Shown here in pieces: positions 33,233 to 41,371 of a stretch of 64,000 nt of DNA. The notes beneath the pieces are model-generated. The model worked only from the letters and a program-made list of their open reading frames with translations. It was not told the origin of the DNA and did no database searches. The DNA lies in assembly GCF_040566545.1 (NCBI RefSeq), contig NZ_JBEWZI010000005.1:172774-236773 (forward strand), read 5' to 3'. How positions within the stretch are numbered: the stretch's first letter is position 1; every line of letters starts with the position of its first letter. The stretch is from Uliginosibacterium flavum. GTDB lineage: Bacteria > Pseudomonadota > Gammaproteobacteria > Burkholderiales > Rhodocyclaceae. The translations under genes were made by a program, and so were the position numbers.

Positions 33233-34381
33233 TCAGCGGGCTTGGCTGGTCGGGGCAGATGCGGCGGTAGGCGCAACCACCCGCACCAGATCACCATCCG
33301 CAAGGAAGCCGACGCCGTTGCTGACGATGGCGGCATCGGCTGCCAGCCCGCCAGTAATCGCAATCCGATCACCCGAGCGTTGCCCGATGATCACCTTGGT
33401 CTGGGTAAGGCGCTGATCGGCGCCCACGCGCAGCACATAGCTGAACCCATCGCGCAGGATCACCGCGCTTTGCGGCACGGTGAGCACGCCACCACGCGCA
33501 ATCTCGATCTCGCCGCGCGCGAACATGCCCGGCTTTGCATCGCCATTGCCGATCAGATCGACATACACCAGACCGGTGCGGGTTTGCGCATCCAGCGTCG
33601 GCGCGACCATGCGCACCTTGCCACTGACCTTGCCCTTGCTCGCTGTCGTGATGCTGACCGCCATGCCCGGCTTGATCTGCAGCAGATCGGTAGCAGGCAG
33701 TTCGGCGCGCCATTCGAGGCGGTTGCGACGGATCAGGCGATACAGCTCCTGCCCGGGCTGCACAACAGCCCCCAGCGTGGCCGTGCGTGCCGAAATGGTG
33801 CCGTCATCAGGCGCCAGCACCTGGGTCTGGGCCAGACGCAACTGGTCGGCCTTGATGCGCGCCTTCAAACCATCGACGCGCGCTCGGGCGGTGGTCTCGC
33901 CGGTCAGGTATTGGGACACCAGCTGGGCGCTGAATGCCCCCGTGCCGTCCAGCTGTCGTGCCCGCTCCGCATTGGCATGCGCCTCGGCCAGATTGGCTTC
34001 AGCTTCAGCCAGGCTGGCAAGGGTCTGAGCCAGTTCGGCTTCGGTAGTGGCGCTTTGCAGACGCGCCAGGACCTGGCCTTTGCGCACCTGATCGCCGGTG
34101 TTGACCAGCACTTCGATAAGACGCAGGCCCGCGATTTCCGCCCCCACGATGGCTTCCTGCCAGGCCGTGATGCTGCCGTTGGCACTGAGGCGCACCGGCC
34201 AGTCAGCCCGCGTCGGCATGACGGTATTCACACTCAAGGCCGCCTTGGCCGGCGGGCTGGCGGCTTTGTCGGCAGCACTGCTGATCAAGGGCAGGGCCAG
34301 CAGGGCGGCAACAAGACTCGTGCTCAGGATGCTCTGGCGAAGGAGGGGGCGGACAGCTTTCATGGGCACAGTCTGATTCAT
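33233..34381 (-). CDS. RND efflux periplasmic adaptor (membrane fusion protein)
   Basis: This 382-aa adaptor links the inner-membrane pump to an outer-membrane channel. A signal peptide (about 1-35, ending in ISSAADKA) is followed by a lipoyl half (TGDQVRKGQVLARL), an alpha-helical hairpin, the second lipoyl half and beta-barrel domains. No lipobox cysteine is seen, so it is probably anchored by its N-terminus or is soluble. ATG 34381 and ATG 34363 are both possible starts; neither has a strong ribosome binding site. Confidence 0.9.
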   Translation of the reverse strand: MNQTVPMKAVRPLLRQSILSTSLVAALLALPLISSAADKAASPPAKAALSVNTVMPTRADWPVRLSANGSITAWQEAIVGAEIAGLRLIEVLVNTGDQVRKGQVLARLQSATTEAELAQTLASLAEAEANLAEAHANAERARQLDGTGAFSAQLVSQYLTGETTARARVDGLKARIKADQLRLAQTQVLAPDDGTISARTATLGAVVQPGQELYRLIRRNRLEWRAELPATDLLQIKPGMAVSITTASKGKVSGKVRMVAPTLDAQTRTGLVYVDLIGNGDAKPGMFARGEIEIARGGVLTVPQSAVILRDGFSYVLRVGADQRLTQTKVIIGQRSGDRIAITGGLAADAAIVSNGVGFLADGDLVRVVAPTAASAPTSQAR

Positions 34382-34414
34382 GGTTTCGGTTCGGGGGCAG
34401 GGCTAATATGTTTT

Positions 34415-34488
34415 TGTAGGAGCTAGCGAAGCTGGCGATTCGAGCGTGAATGAGATTTCGGTTGGAGTGCCATCGCCAGCTTCGCTAG
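34415..34488. repeat. REP-like dyad, partner of 29913
   Basis: The left arm 34415-34439 is identical to 29913-29937, and the right arm (34472-34488) is shortened to 17 bases. The loop sequence is different, so arms are conserved and loops are not. Confidence 0.8.
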
Positions 34489-34526
34489 TGTAGTGCTCCG
34501 CAAATTCCTGAATAGCCCCTATGCGC

Positions 34527-34604
34527 CGTCATTCCGGACTTGATCCGGAATCCAGTCCCCCTCGCAGCCAGTCTTCTGGATTCCGGATCAAGTCCGGAAT
34601 GACG
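34527..34604. repeat. Inverted repeat with 29-base perfect arms
   Basis: Arms 34527-34555 and 34576-34604 are exact reverse complements beginning CGTCATTCCGGACTTGATCC. This type of CGTCATTCC element is widespread in proteobacterial intergenic regions. Confidence 0.85.
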
Positions 34605-35328
34605 AGTCCGGGATGTCGGGGTTTCAACGTGGGCTTATCAATTCAGAAGCATGCCAGCAAGCTGCCTTCCTGTCTCGCACTAGACCGGTCGGAAAAGCGT
34701 AAAGGTCTGCATCTGGAACCTTCGCGCACAGCCTCTGCATGATCCGCTCAGGATGATGTTGGCGGATTGTAGAAGCACAGCGTTGCAGAAATTTCTCCAC
34801 AAGGTAAAGAAAGATGAAGTTCAGGGGACTTTGTGTTTTCTGGCGGCGCGAGCTGATGGCCGAAGAGCAGCTTGTCGTCCCCTTGGTTATGAATGGCCGC
34901 CCTAAATTCCCGACCGACCGGATCGGGTTGTCTTCGACCATTCAAGGTCCAAGTTGAATGATTTGCGTAGTTTGGATGAGCTGCAGACCTGATTCGACGC
35001 ATGTCATCCACGCCAACATGTCGGATCAGGCTTCGCTCATATAGGCTGCATCTGGCTGCCAGCTTCGCAAATGCCCGTACCGCGCATGGAAACACTATGC
35101 ACAGGCAGCACTGGCTCGCTAATCAAGCAGACCGGACGGGGGCGCGCATGTGATCCGATTTTGCATGCCATGCCCATTCGGCGGCGGATTCTGCACTTCA
35201 GCGGAAGTCGCTTAACCATAAGTTCGAGTGCGTTACAAAATGCGTCGGCTTAAATGGATGGCATTTCTTTGGGGCAGCAGAAACGAGCCCCCTGCATGCT
35301 GATGGATTTGATATTTCTGGAGAATTCG

Positions 35329-37221
35329 ATGATTCTTAAAACCCTGTTTGTCGGGCTGACTGCGGCATTGCTGAGCACCTCGGCGGCGGCGGCAAACCGT
35401 CCGTCTGGTTACAAAACGATCTGTAAAGAAGGCAAAGCCTGCTCCGTGCCTGTCGTGAGCAAAGTGGCCTTCGGTCGCGCCGGCATGTTTCTGTATAAAT
35501 CCTTGAACGGTCAGTTCATGTGTAACGAGGCCACCTTCGGCGGCCGTGTCGGCGGTGGCGTGAATGAGTGCTCCGTTGCGATCAATGCCGCAGGTTCCAG
35601 CTCATCTTCGAGCTCCTCCAGCAGCTCCAGCTCTTCGAGCAGTTCAAGTTCTTCGAGTAGCTCATCCAGCAGCTCGAGTTCTTCGAGCTCCTCCTCCTCC
35701 TCCTCGTCGAGTTCTTCTTCGTCCAGTTCTTCGTCTAGCAGCAGTTCCTCGTCCAGTTCGTCGTCGTCGTCCAGTTCGTCTTCCAGTTCCAGTGGCGGTG
35801 CAGTTGCCCAGTGCACACCTTATTCCGCGCCGGCTTACACGCCGAACCTGAACTACGACATCAAGACTGATACGACCAACGCCACGGTGAATCCGGCCAA
35901 TTTCAAGCTGTATCTGGGTTGTAACGCGAGTCTGGTGGCCGGCTACAAAACCTCCGGTCGTTTCGCCTTCATCTGGGGCAAGAACCGCAACCCTGCGATT
36001 ACCGATGCGCATATCGATGCGCTGCTCGCCAACATGAACAAGGATGCCGATTACATCCACAACGTCATGGGCTGGCCGGTCGACAAGCTGCAGCAGCAGG
36101 GCTACTTCAGCAACGTCTATCTCTTCGGTTCCGGCCTGTGTACGGACAGTGCCAGCAACACCGAAATGGGCGGCTGGCAGAGTGGCATCAATGGCTACCC
36201 GATGGTGCTGCTGTCCTACTACCCGGTAACCAATACGAGTCAGTTCGGTGGCGTCACTCATGAGTACATTCACGCCATCATGGCGAGCATGGGCGGCAAG
36301 GCAGCCTGGTTCAACGAGGGCTCCAATACCTGGCTGCAAATGACCATGGAAGGCAACCGCACCGGCAAGCGTGGCGTGGGCTTCCTTGATGGCGCACCTT
36401 TCCTGGCGCCGCATATGCCGATCGAGAACTACAGCGGCTGGCTGCAGGACGGCACTTTCGGTGGCCCGAATGCCGAGGGCGTGCACATGGAGACGACTGC
36501 AGGCCTGCAAATCGGCACCTGGCGTGAGTACCTTGGCGGCAATCAGTACAACTCGGTCTTCTCCCACTTCATCGCGCTCTACCTGTCCAAGGGTTCCAAC
36601 GCCTGGATCTGGAAGAAAGGCACGAAGAACAACATCCTCGCCTCGCTGGCTGACGGCTTGGGCGACGCCCAGACGCGCAGCCTGATCGCCGACTACCGTG
36701 CCCGCCAGGCCATGCTTGATTTTGGCGACTGGACTGCCGGACTGAAGGTGCCGGTCAATGACAACTGGGGCCGCACCATTGTCTCGGAGAGTTCGGCCGG
36801 TGGCATGAACAAGCAGACCAGCCACAAGCTGAGCTTCTACGCAGCGACGGTGCAGAGCGGCACGACGCTGATTCCGGCGACCGACACCCTGCCGGGCTGG
36901 ACGGGTGCCAACCAGATTCCGCTGAAGGTTACGGGCAACAAGGTGCGCGTCAACTTCCAGCCGCTGGGTAACAACATGCGCTTCCAGCTGGCTTACCGTG
37001 CTGCCGATGGCACGGCGGTGTACAGCACGCCGGTCCAGAGTGGCGAGTCCTGCCTCGATCTGAGCAAGGCGCCGAAGAACGGCGTTGTGGTGGGCGTGGC
37101 GACCAGTACGGATTACATCTTCAACGGCGATGTCACGCGCAAGGCCAAGTACGACTACCGCGTGCATCTGCTGGAAGGCGTGACGGGTACGGCGCCGCTG
37201 TACGAGAAGTACTACCAGTAA
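35329..37221 (+). CDS. Secreted poly-serine putative zinc metallopeptidase
   Basis: This 630-aa exported protein has a signal peptide at residues 1-19 (cut after STSAAAA). A small Cys-containing domain (about 20-88) is joined by a run of 66 serines (90-155) to a large domain. The latter has HEYIH (His311, Glu312, His315) and a downstream WFNEGSNTW that could give the third zinc ligand (Glu), a gluzincin-like arrangement. It resembles DUF6055-type proteins, but that name is from memory and unverified. Poly-serine linkers are typical of secreted polysaccharide-degrading enzymes. I chose ATG 35329 with GGAG upstream; in-frame starts from 35254 lack one. Confidence 0.65.
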   Translation: MILKTLFVGLTAALLSTSAAAANRPSGYKTICKEGKACSVPVVSKVAFGRAGMFLYKSLNGQFMCNEATFGGRVGGGVNECSVAINAAGSSSSSSSSSSSSSSSSSSSSSSSSSSSSSSSSSSSSSSSSSSSSSSSSSSSSSSSSSSSSSSSSSSGGAVAQCTPYSAPAYTPNLNYDIKTDTTNATVNPANFKLYLGCNASLVAGYKTSGRFAFIWGKNRNPAITDAHIDALLANMNKDADYIHNVMGWPVDKLQQQGYFSNVYLFGSGLCTDSASNTEMGGWQSGINGYPMVLLSYYPVTNTSQFGGVTHEYIHAIMASMGGKAAWFNEGSNTWLQMTMEGNRTGKRGVGFLDGAPFLAPHMPIENYSGWLQDGTFGGPNAEGVHMETTAGLQIGTWREYLGGNQYNSVFSHFIALYLSKGSNAWIWKKGTKNNILASLADGLGDAQTRSLIADYRARQAMLDFGDWTAGLKVPVNDNWGRTIVSESSAGGMNKQTSHKLSFYAATVQSGTTLIPATDTLPGWTGANQIPLKVTGNKVRVNFQPLGNNMRFQLAYRAADGTAVYSTPVQSGESCLDLSKAPKNGVVVGVATSTDYIFNGDVTRKAKYDYRVHLLEGVTGTAPLYEKYYQ

Positions 37222-37242
37222 GCTTCTCGCTGTTTGAGGCCT

Positions 37243-37279
37243 CGGCCGTTTGCTCGCGATTGCGGCAAACGGCCGTTTT
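37243..37279 (+). terminator. Intrinsic terminator of the poly-serine metallopeptidase gene
   Basis: CGGCCGTTTGC pairs perfectly with GCAAACGGCCG, followed by TTTTC. It begins 22 bases after the stop codon. Confidence 0.85.
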
Positions 37280-37309
37280 CATTGATGGGCGCAGGAATTC
37301 TCTGGTGCG

Positions 37310-37390
37310 GAGCGTGCTTGAAGAGCCGCTTCTGTATTGGGTCTGCAGCCTGCCATGCTGGAGAGGATTGCTGGATGCGTGTGTTCAGCC
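37310..37390 (+). repeat. Dispersed repeat family, degenerate copy
   Basis: GAAGAGCCGCTTCTG, GCTGGAGAGGATTGCTGG and GTTCAGCC follow the order of the family described at 50971. The match is partial. Confidence 0.4.
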
Positions 37391-37825
37391 GATCAGGTGT
37401 TCGTAAGCCAGGCGTAGCAGTGCCAGCTCTTGCGTCGTCGCGCCCTGTGCTTCGGTGATGGCGATGAAGCGTGCGCCGTGCTGCTTTGCCATCTCGAAGG
37501 GCGGATCAATGCTCGTAAAACAGGCGAGCAGGATGGGGATGTGCACGCCGCCAAAGCGCAGGCTGGCTTCGGCGTGGAAATCGGTTTCCACGCGCAGATC
37601 ACTTGCGTCCATGCCAAGTCGATCTGTGGTGTAACGCGCCCAGGCTGCAGGGTGTGCCTGTATGCGGGTGTGCGGCAGGCCGATGCTGATCCGGCTGGCG
37701 CTGGGTAGTGGATCGAAGGCGAGCAAGCCGTGGGTGAAACTCAGGAAACGCAGACGCGCGCTGCTCATCTGCTTGTGGCAGAGGATCAGGCGCGGAGCGT
37801 TGGGGCTGTTGCTGATGTCGGGCAT
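37385..37825 (-). CDS. Hypothetical protein downstream of the nif operon
   Basis: This 146-aa protein has no family I recognise. It shows a conserved-looking core GGVHIPILLACFTSIDPPFEM (split near residues 91-111), two Cys (16 and 101), and an alpha/beta pattern with no signal peptide or membrane helix. Codon use is like the neighbouring genes. The ATG at 37825 has no strong ribosome binding site. It lies 212 bases downstream of fdxB on the same strand, separated by a REP dyad, so it may or may not be part of the nif operon. Confidence 0.55.
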   Translation of the reverse strand: MPDISNSPNAPRLILCHKQMSSARLRFLSFTHGLLAFDPLPSASRISIGLPHTRIQAHPAAWARYTTDRLGMDASDLRVETDFHAEASLRFGGVHIPILLACFTSIDPPFEMAKQHGARFIAITEAQGATTQELALLRLAYEHLIG

Positions 37826-37869
37826 GAGGTGCGTGAAGTAGTTCAGTCAGGCTTTCGAAATAGAAATCC

Positions 37870-37942
37870 CGTCATTCCCGCGAAGGCGGGAATCCAGCGA
37901 CGTTCGCAAAGCCACTGGATTCCCGCCTTCGCGGGAACGACG
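37870..37942. repeat. REP-type dyad downstream of fdxB
   Basis: Arms of about 28 bases (37870-37897 and 37915-37942, CGTCATTCCCGCGAAGGCGG type) pair with one mismatch. It is a common proteobacterial intergenic repeat and could end or protect the nif transcript. Confidence 0.85.
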
Positions 37943-38037
37943 TCAGAGTGGCTGTTGCGCCTTGGCTGAACTGAATTTGCATGAGGTGTGTAGATTTTCG
38001 CGGGAGCGGCCGAAAGCCGCTCCTGCAAAAATCAGGC

Positions 38038-38340
38038 TCAGGCCGCCAACGGCAAAGGCGAATTGGTGAAGCAGTTCTTCGGACAGACGCGCGAACAGGC
38101 GCCGCAGCCCGTACAGTCGCCGGGGTTGGCCAGTGACATGACGGAGGCCATGCTTTCGCTGTCGTCTTCGTCGTCATCTTCCGGCAGGTCTGATTCACTG
38201 CGGTCGATCAGTTCAAGGACGTCGCGGGTGCACACCTTGTAGCAACGGCCGCAACTGATGCAGGTTTTGGCGTTCAGTTCCGTGACGAATTCGGGGGTCC
38301 AGACGGTGCCGTCTCGGGTGATGCAGGTAATGTTGTCCAT
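38038..38340 (-). CDS. fdxB: Nif-specific ferredoxin III (2[4Fe-4S])
   Basis: This 100-aa ferredoxin has two CxxCxxCxxxC motifs: Cys27/30/33/37 and Cys76/79/82/86. An acidic insert between them (about 45-63, DLPEDDDEDDSES) is typical of FdxB. In other diazotrophs FdxB supports NifB and FeMo-cofactor synthesis rather than electron transfer to NifH. I chose ATG 38340, behind GGAGCTTG, over a TTG two codons upstream. It is the last certain gene of the nifENX operon. Confidence 0.93.
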   Translation of the reverse strand: MDNITCITRDGTVWTPEFVTELNAKTCISCGRCYKVCTRDVLELIDRSESDLPEDDDEDDSESMASVMSLANPGDCTGCGACSRVCPKNCFTNSPLPLAA

Positions 38341-38388
38341 GATCAAGCTCCAGATATAGGTGGTGTATTGAAAGTGGGTGTTGCTAAT

Positions 38389-38619
38389 TCAGGGTGTCTC
38401 AGTGGGTGCTGCGTCCCGCTGGGCCTGGATCAGACGCGCGTTGGCGTCGGCCCAGGCCTTGCAGGCTTCGTAGGTATGGTTCGAGATTTCGTGGATTTCG
38501 GCATAGGCGGCGGGCAGGCGGTCTTCGACCAGATCGTGAAGTTGGCCGGCCCATTCGGAGGCGATCCGCTTCAGGCGTTTCACGTCCTTGTCCAGTTCGC
38601 GCAGGCTTGCGTCGTCCAT
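38389..38619 (-). CDS. CCE_0567-family small nif-associated metalloprotein (DUF683)
   Basis: This 76-aa all-helical protein is of the family found between the DUF269 gene and fdxB in many nif clusters. It has LRELDKDVKRLKRIASEWAG and HDLVEDRLPAAYAEI. A cyanobacterial member forms a four-helix bundle that binds metal. The exact role in nitrogen fixation is unknown. It lies 11 bases after the DUF269 gene. Confidence 0.88.
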   Translation of the reverse strand: MDDASLRELDKDVKRLKRIASEWAGQLHDLVEDRLPAAYAEIHEISNHTYEACKAWADANARLIQAQRDAAPTETP

Positions 38620-38630
38620 GATCGTGCTCC

Positions 38631-39089
38631 TCAGAGGCCGGCGACTTCGGCGTAGCGGCCGACGATTTCGATGGCCACGCCAAGCTGCTTGTCGGCCTCG
38701 GTCTTCATCTTCGAGAAACTCTCGAAGCCGAAACGATGCGCATCGCGCAGCGGACGATCCAGCACCACCAGCTTGCCAACCGTGATCAGCACACGGCCGA
38801 AGCCTTCATTCGACAGATGCACCAGCGGTACGGCCATCTGCCCGCATTCCTTTTCGATCAGCACCGCCAGCGCGTTGTAGAAAGCGCGCACACGCGACAG
38901 GGTGACCGGATCGGGATCGCCAATGATCGGAATGGCGGCGCGGGCTTCTTTGTTCAAAATGAAAGGGGCGAGCAGTGTTTCGGCGTTCTTGCCGTCATGT
39001 ATGCCGTAACTATCCAGCGCGCGCACCTGGCGCAGCATTTCCTTCATGAAATCGGTGTCGAACAGCGGATCGGCGGTGGTGGTGTTCAT
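38631..39089 (-). CDS. NifX-associated nitrogen fixation protein (DUF269)
   Basis: This 152-aa protein starts near LFDTDFMKEMLRQVRALDSYG and contains GKNAETLLAPFI, both typical of the DUF269 family that follows nifX in nif operons. The family is thought to assist FeMo-cofactor handling, but the biochemical role is unclear. It overlaps the end of rseC by four bases, which indicates coupling. Confidence 0.92.
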   Translation of the reverse strand: MNTTTADPLFDTDFMKEMLRQVRALDSYGIHDGKNAETLLAPFILNKEARAAIPIIGDPDPVTLSRVRAFYNALAVLIEKECGQMAVPLVHLSNEGFGRVLITVGKLVVLDRPLRDAHRFGFESFSKMKTEADKQLGVAIEIVGRYAEVAGL

Positions 39090-39526
39090 GGTGCGGTGCT
39101 CCCGGTTTTGAAAGAAGGTGTCTGAAGACAGGCGTGGATACTGGGCTGCAGCTCGGCATCACTGAAGATGCCCGCCAGCAGGCGCGCTGCGAGCAGGCCG
39201 GTAGCCAGGCCAAGCGCAGAGCCGATCATGGCGCTGCCGTCGGTGTGGCCCAGGCTCTGGCCGATCTGGGCGCCGAGGATCAGGCTGATCGCGGGCAGCA
39301 GATAGGCGAGCAGGGCAGAGCGGGTGATGGTGCTCGATTCCATTTGCAGCGCGACGTGTTCGCCCACGCTCAGGCCCGGCTGTAGCGGCAAGCTGAAAAC
39401 GTTTGCAGCGGAATCGCCCTGACAGGCCTTGCGTGCACCGCAGGCCGAGCAGGCGGCTTCTGGCTGCACGGCAAGCTGAATGCTGTCGGCGTGAATGGCG
39501 ATGATTTTGGCCTGGCGTTCGATCAT
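39086..39526 (-). CDS. rseC: RseC-family SoxR-reducing / redox membrane protein
   Basis: This 146-aa membrane protein has an N-terminal cysteine cluster Cys26-x2-Cys29-x5-Cys35 and two transmembrane helices (about 71-90 and 97-115). RseC works with the Rnf/Rsx complex that reduces SoxR, and Rnf also feeds electrons to nitrogenase in several diazotrophs. Here it is embedded between nifX and the DUF269 gene with four-base overlaps on both sides, so it is made only with the nif genes. No rnf genes are in the window. Confidence 0.85.
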   Translation of the reverse strand: MIERQAKIIAIHADSIQLAVQPEAACSACGARKACQGDSAANVFSLPLQPGLSVGEHVALQMESSTITRSALLAYLLPAISLILGAQIGQSLGHTDGSAMIGSALGLATGLLAARLLAGIFSDAELQPSIHACLQTPSFKTGSTAP

Positions 39527-40068
39527 TCAGTCCATCCTTCCTCAGCCATGCGTTCGAAGCGGCCGGCATCCTCGTCCTTGCGCAAAACCTTGTCGATCCA
39601 GGCTACGCCGCCCTCGCGCACGCCGGCGCTGATGGCCTGCAGGATCGGCTCGATGGCTTCGGCTTCGTCCAGCTTCATCGGCTGGATGCCAGCGGCAAGC
39701 AGCTGGCGCACCGCCGAGCCGCCGACGGCCAGGCAATACATCGCAGCGCAACCGGAAAGTGCTGAAATCTTGTCGGCGAGCTTGTTCTCGTTGCCGTCCA
39801 TGGCCTCGGCCGCGAACTCCAGCACGCCCGCCAGCCGGGCACGCTCAGCGTCGATCGCGTAGAGGACGAAGCCCTCTGCGGCACCGAAATGCTGATCGAC
39901 GTGCGCGCGATCACGGCTGGCAAACGCGACCAGCAAAGATCCGCGCGGCGTGCCCGGCTTCGGGTCAGTGGCGGACCAGGCCAGCGTGAGCTTGCGCAGC
40001 GAGGGAGGAGACTTCGCGCTCACGGGGGCCGCCAGACCAGAAGACGGAACGGTAGGCTGGTGTGTCAT
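39523..40068 (-). CDS. nifX: FeMo-cofactor carrier NifX
   Basis: This protein of about 181 aa binds NifB-co and the VK-cluster during FeMo-cofactor assembly. The core RAHVDQHFGAAEGFVLYAID is diagnostic. The only good ATG (40068) lies inside nifN, giving a 104-base overlap and an N-terminal extension of about 30 residues ahead of LTLAWSATDP compared with what I expect for NifX. No ATG or GTG lies between the nifN stop and the core. The overlap with rseC is four bases. Confidence 0.93.
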   Translation of the reverse strand: MTHQPTVPSSGLAAPVSAKSPPSLRKLTLAWSATDPKPGTPRGSLLVAFASRDRAHVDQHFGAAEGFVLYAIDAERARLAGVLEFAAEAMDGNENKLADKISALSGCAAMYCLAVGGSAVRQLLAAGIQPMKLDEAEAIEPILQAISAGVREGGVAWIDKVLRKDEDAGRFERMAEEGWTE

Positions 40069-41371
40069 GGTGATGCTCCAGGACGAGATTGGCGATATCG
40101 AACAGGGCTTGGCGCGCAGCGCGATAGCCCACCCAGGGCCGGGCGAAATCGCCGAGCCGGTCATACAGCGGAAAGCCCGCGCGCAGCAGCGGAATCTCCA
40201 GGCGTTGTGCGCTTTGCACAGCATGCGAACTGCCGATCAGCAGTTGCGCGAACTGGCTCTTCGCGGCCAACTCCAAATCCTGCAGATCACCGATGTGAAC
40301 TTGAGCGATGGGCAGACGCTTCAGCACCTCGGCACTGATCGGCGAGGCAGCTGCAACGACTTCGGCCCCGCAACCTGTAAGCAGCACGCTCATCCCGGCG
40401 AGCAGATCCGGCTCTGCGGCGATAGCGACGCGCAGGAAGCCGGTCATGAAATGCGAATCCACCATCGCGTCCTGCAACTGGGCGCGCTGACGTTCGATCT
40501 TTGCGGGCACCGCCACGCCGGCCAGTTCGGCCAAGGTTTCGGTGAACAAATCACAGGCGTCCAGACCCATCAGGTGATCGAAACGGTAATCCGGCACGCC
40601 GGTGCGCGTGCGCAAAGCATCGGCCGCCCGGCTCAGCGAGGCACCAATGACCAGCGTGCCAATCGATTCACCCATCGAAGCGATTTCGTCGCGCGGCGTG
40701 CCACCCAGAGTCAGCGGGGTGTGTTCGGCTTCGATCAGATGACCATCGAGCGAATCGCCGATATCCGGCAGCATCACGGCGCGCAGGCCGAAAGCTTCGA
40801 TCCACTCACGGATGACTTCTGCATCGCCCGGCGTCAGCGCGGCCGAGGCCAGCACATTGACTTGCCGACGGCGCCGTCCGACACAACTCGATACCGGCAC
40901 CAGCACATCGATGATCGCTTCCAGCGCCTGGGCGAATCCGGTTTCGAGGCTGCCCGTGAAGTCCGGTGTGCTCACCGGTACGATGGCGATGTGATCAAAC
41001 TGCGGGCATTGCGTGCGGAAGTCGCGCACCAGCCGCAGCACGTCGCTGCCCTGGGTTTCCGACAGGCCGGTGGTCGGCAGGCCGATGACGTCCGGGTTGC
41101 TCTTCTCGCACAGGGTGCGCAGACCTTCGATCACGTTTTCGTCGGCACTCATGACCGTGGCGACGTGATCCATGGCCGTGGTCTGCAGCGGAATCGGTTC
41201 GCGGAAATGGCGCACGAAGAAGACCTTGCCGAAAGCTGTGCAGCCCTGCGAACCATGCATCATCGGAATCGCCCGACGCAGGCCAAGGAAGGCCAGCGAC
41301 GCGCCCAGCGTGGAACTGGCCTTGAGTGGATTGACCGACAGCGCCTTGCTGCGTTTGATGATTTCAGTCAT
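39965..41371 (-). CDS. nifN: FeMo-cofactor scaffold subunit NifN
   Basis: This 468-aa protein is a homologue of NifK that forms the NifEN scaffold on which FeMo-cofactor is completed. The N-terminal KRSKALSVNPLKASSTLGA and HGSQGCTAFGK (cluster cysteine near 45) are typical. The MDHVATVMSADENV segment is also conserved. It overlaps the nifE end by eight bases and nifX by 104. The protein sequence gives no sign of a frame break. Confidence 0.96.
   Translation of the reverse strand: MTEIIKRSKALSVNPLKASSTLGASLAFLGLRRAIPMMHGSQGCTAFGKVFFVRHFREPIPLQTTAMDHVATVMSADENVIEGLRTLCEKSNPDVIGLPTTGLSETQGSDVLRLVRDFRTQCPQFDHIAIVPVSTPDFTGSLETGFAQALEAIIDVLVPVSSCVGRRRRQVNVLASAALTPGDAEVIREWIEAFGLRAVMLPDIGDSLDGHLIEAEHTPLTLGGTPRDEIASMGESIGTLVIGASLSRAADALRTRTGVPDYRFDHLMGLDACDLFTETLAELAGVAVPAKIERQRAQLQDAMVDSHFMTGFLRVAIAAEPDLLAGMSVLLTGCGAEVVAAASPISAEVLKRLPIAQVHIGDLQDLELAAKSQFAQLLIGSSHAVQSAQRLEIPLLRAGFPLYDRLGDFARPWVGYRAARQALFDIANLVLEHHHDTPAYRSVFWSGGPREREVSSLAAQAHAGLVRH

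Larger units (their letters stand above)
34382..35328. other. 947-base gap with two repeat dyads and no credible gene
   Basis: Apart from the two dyads (34415-34488 and 34527-34604) I see no supported gene. Short frames here (for example 34748-35095 minus) have no ribosome binding site and a composition unlike the neighbouring genes. The last about 100 bases should contain the promoter of the metallopeptidase gene. Confidence 0.6.

Noticed and set aside
34748..35095. 115-codon minus-strand frame in the large gap
   Set aside because: No ribosome binding site, unlike codon use, and no recognisable family. It may be a decayed or repeat-derived piece, but I cannot support it.
35511..37167. Minus-strand frames, including an Asp/Glu/Leu repeat
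   Set aside because: They are the reverse of the poly-serine linker and metallopeptidase domain.
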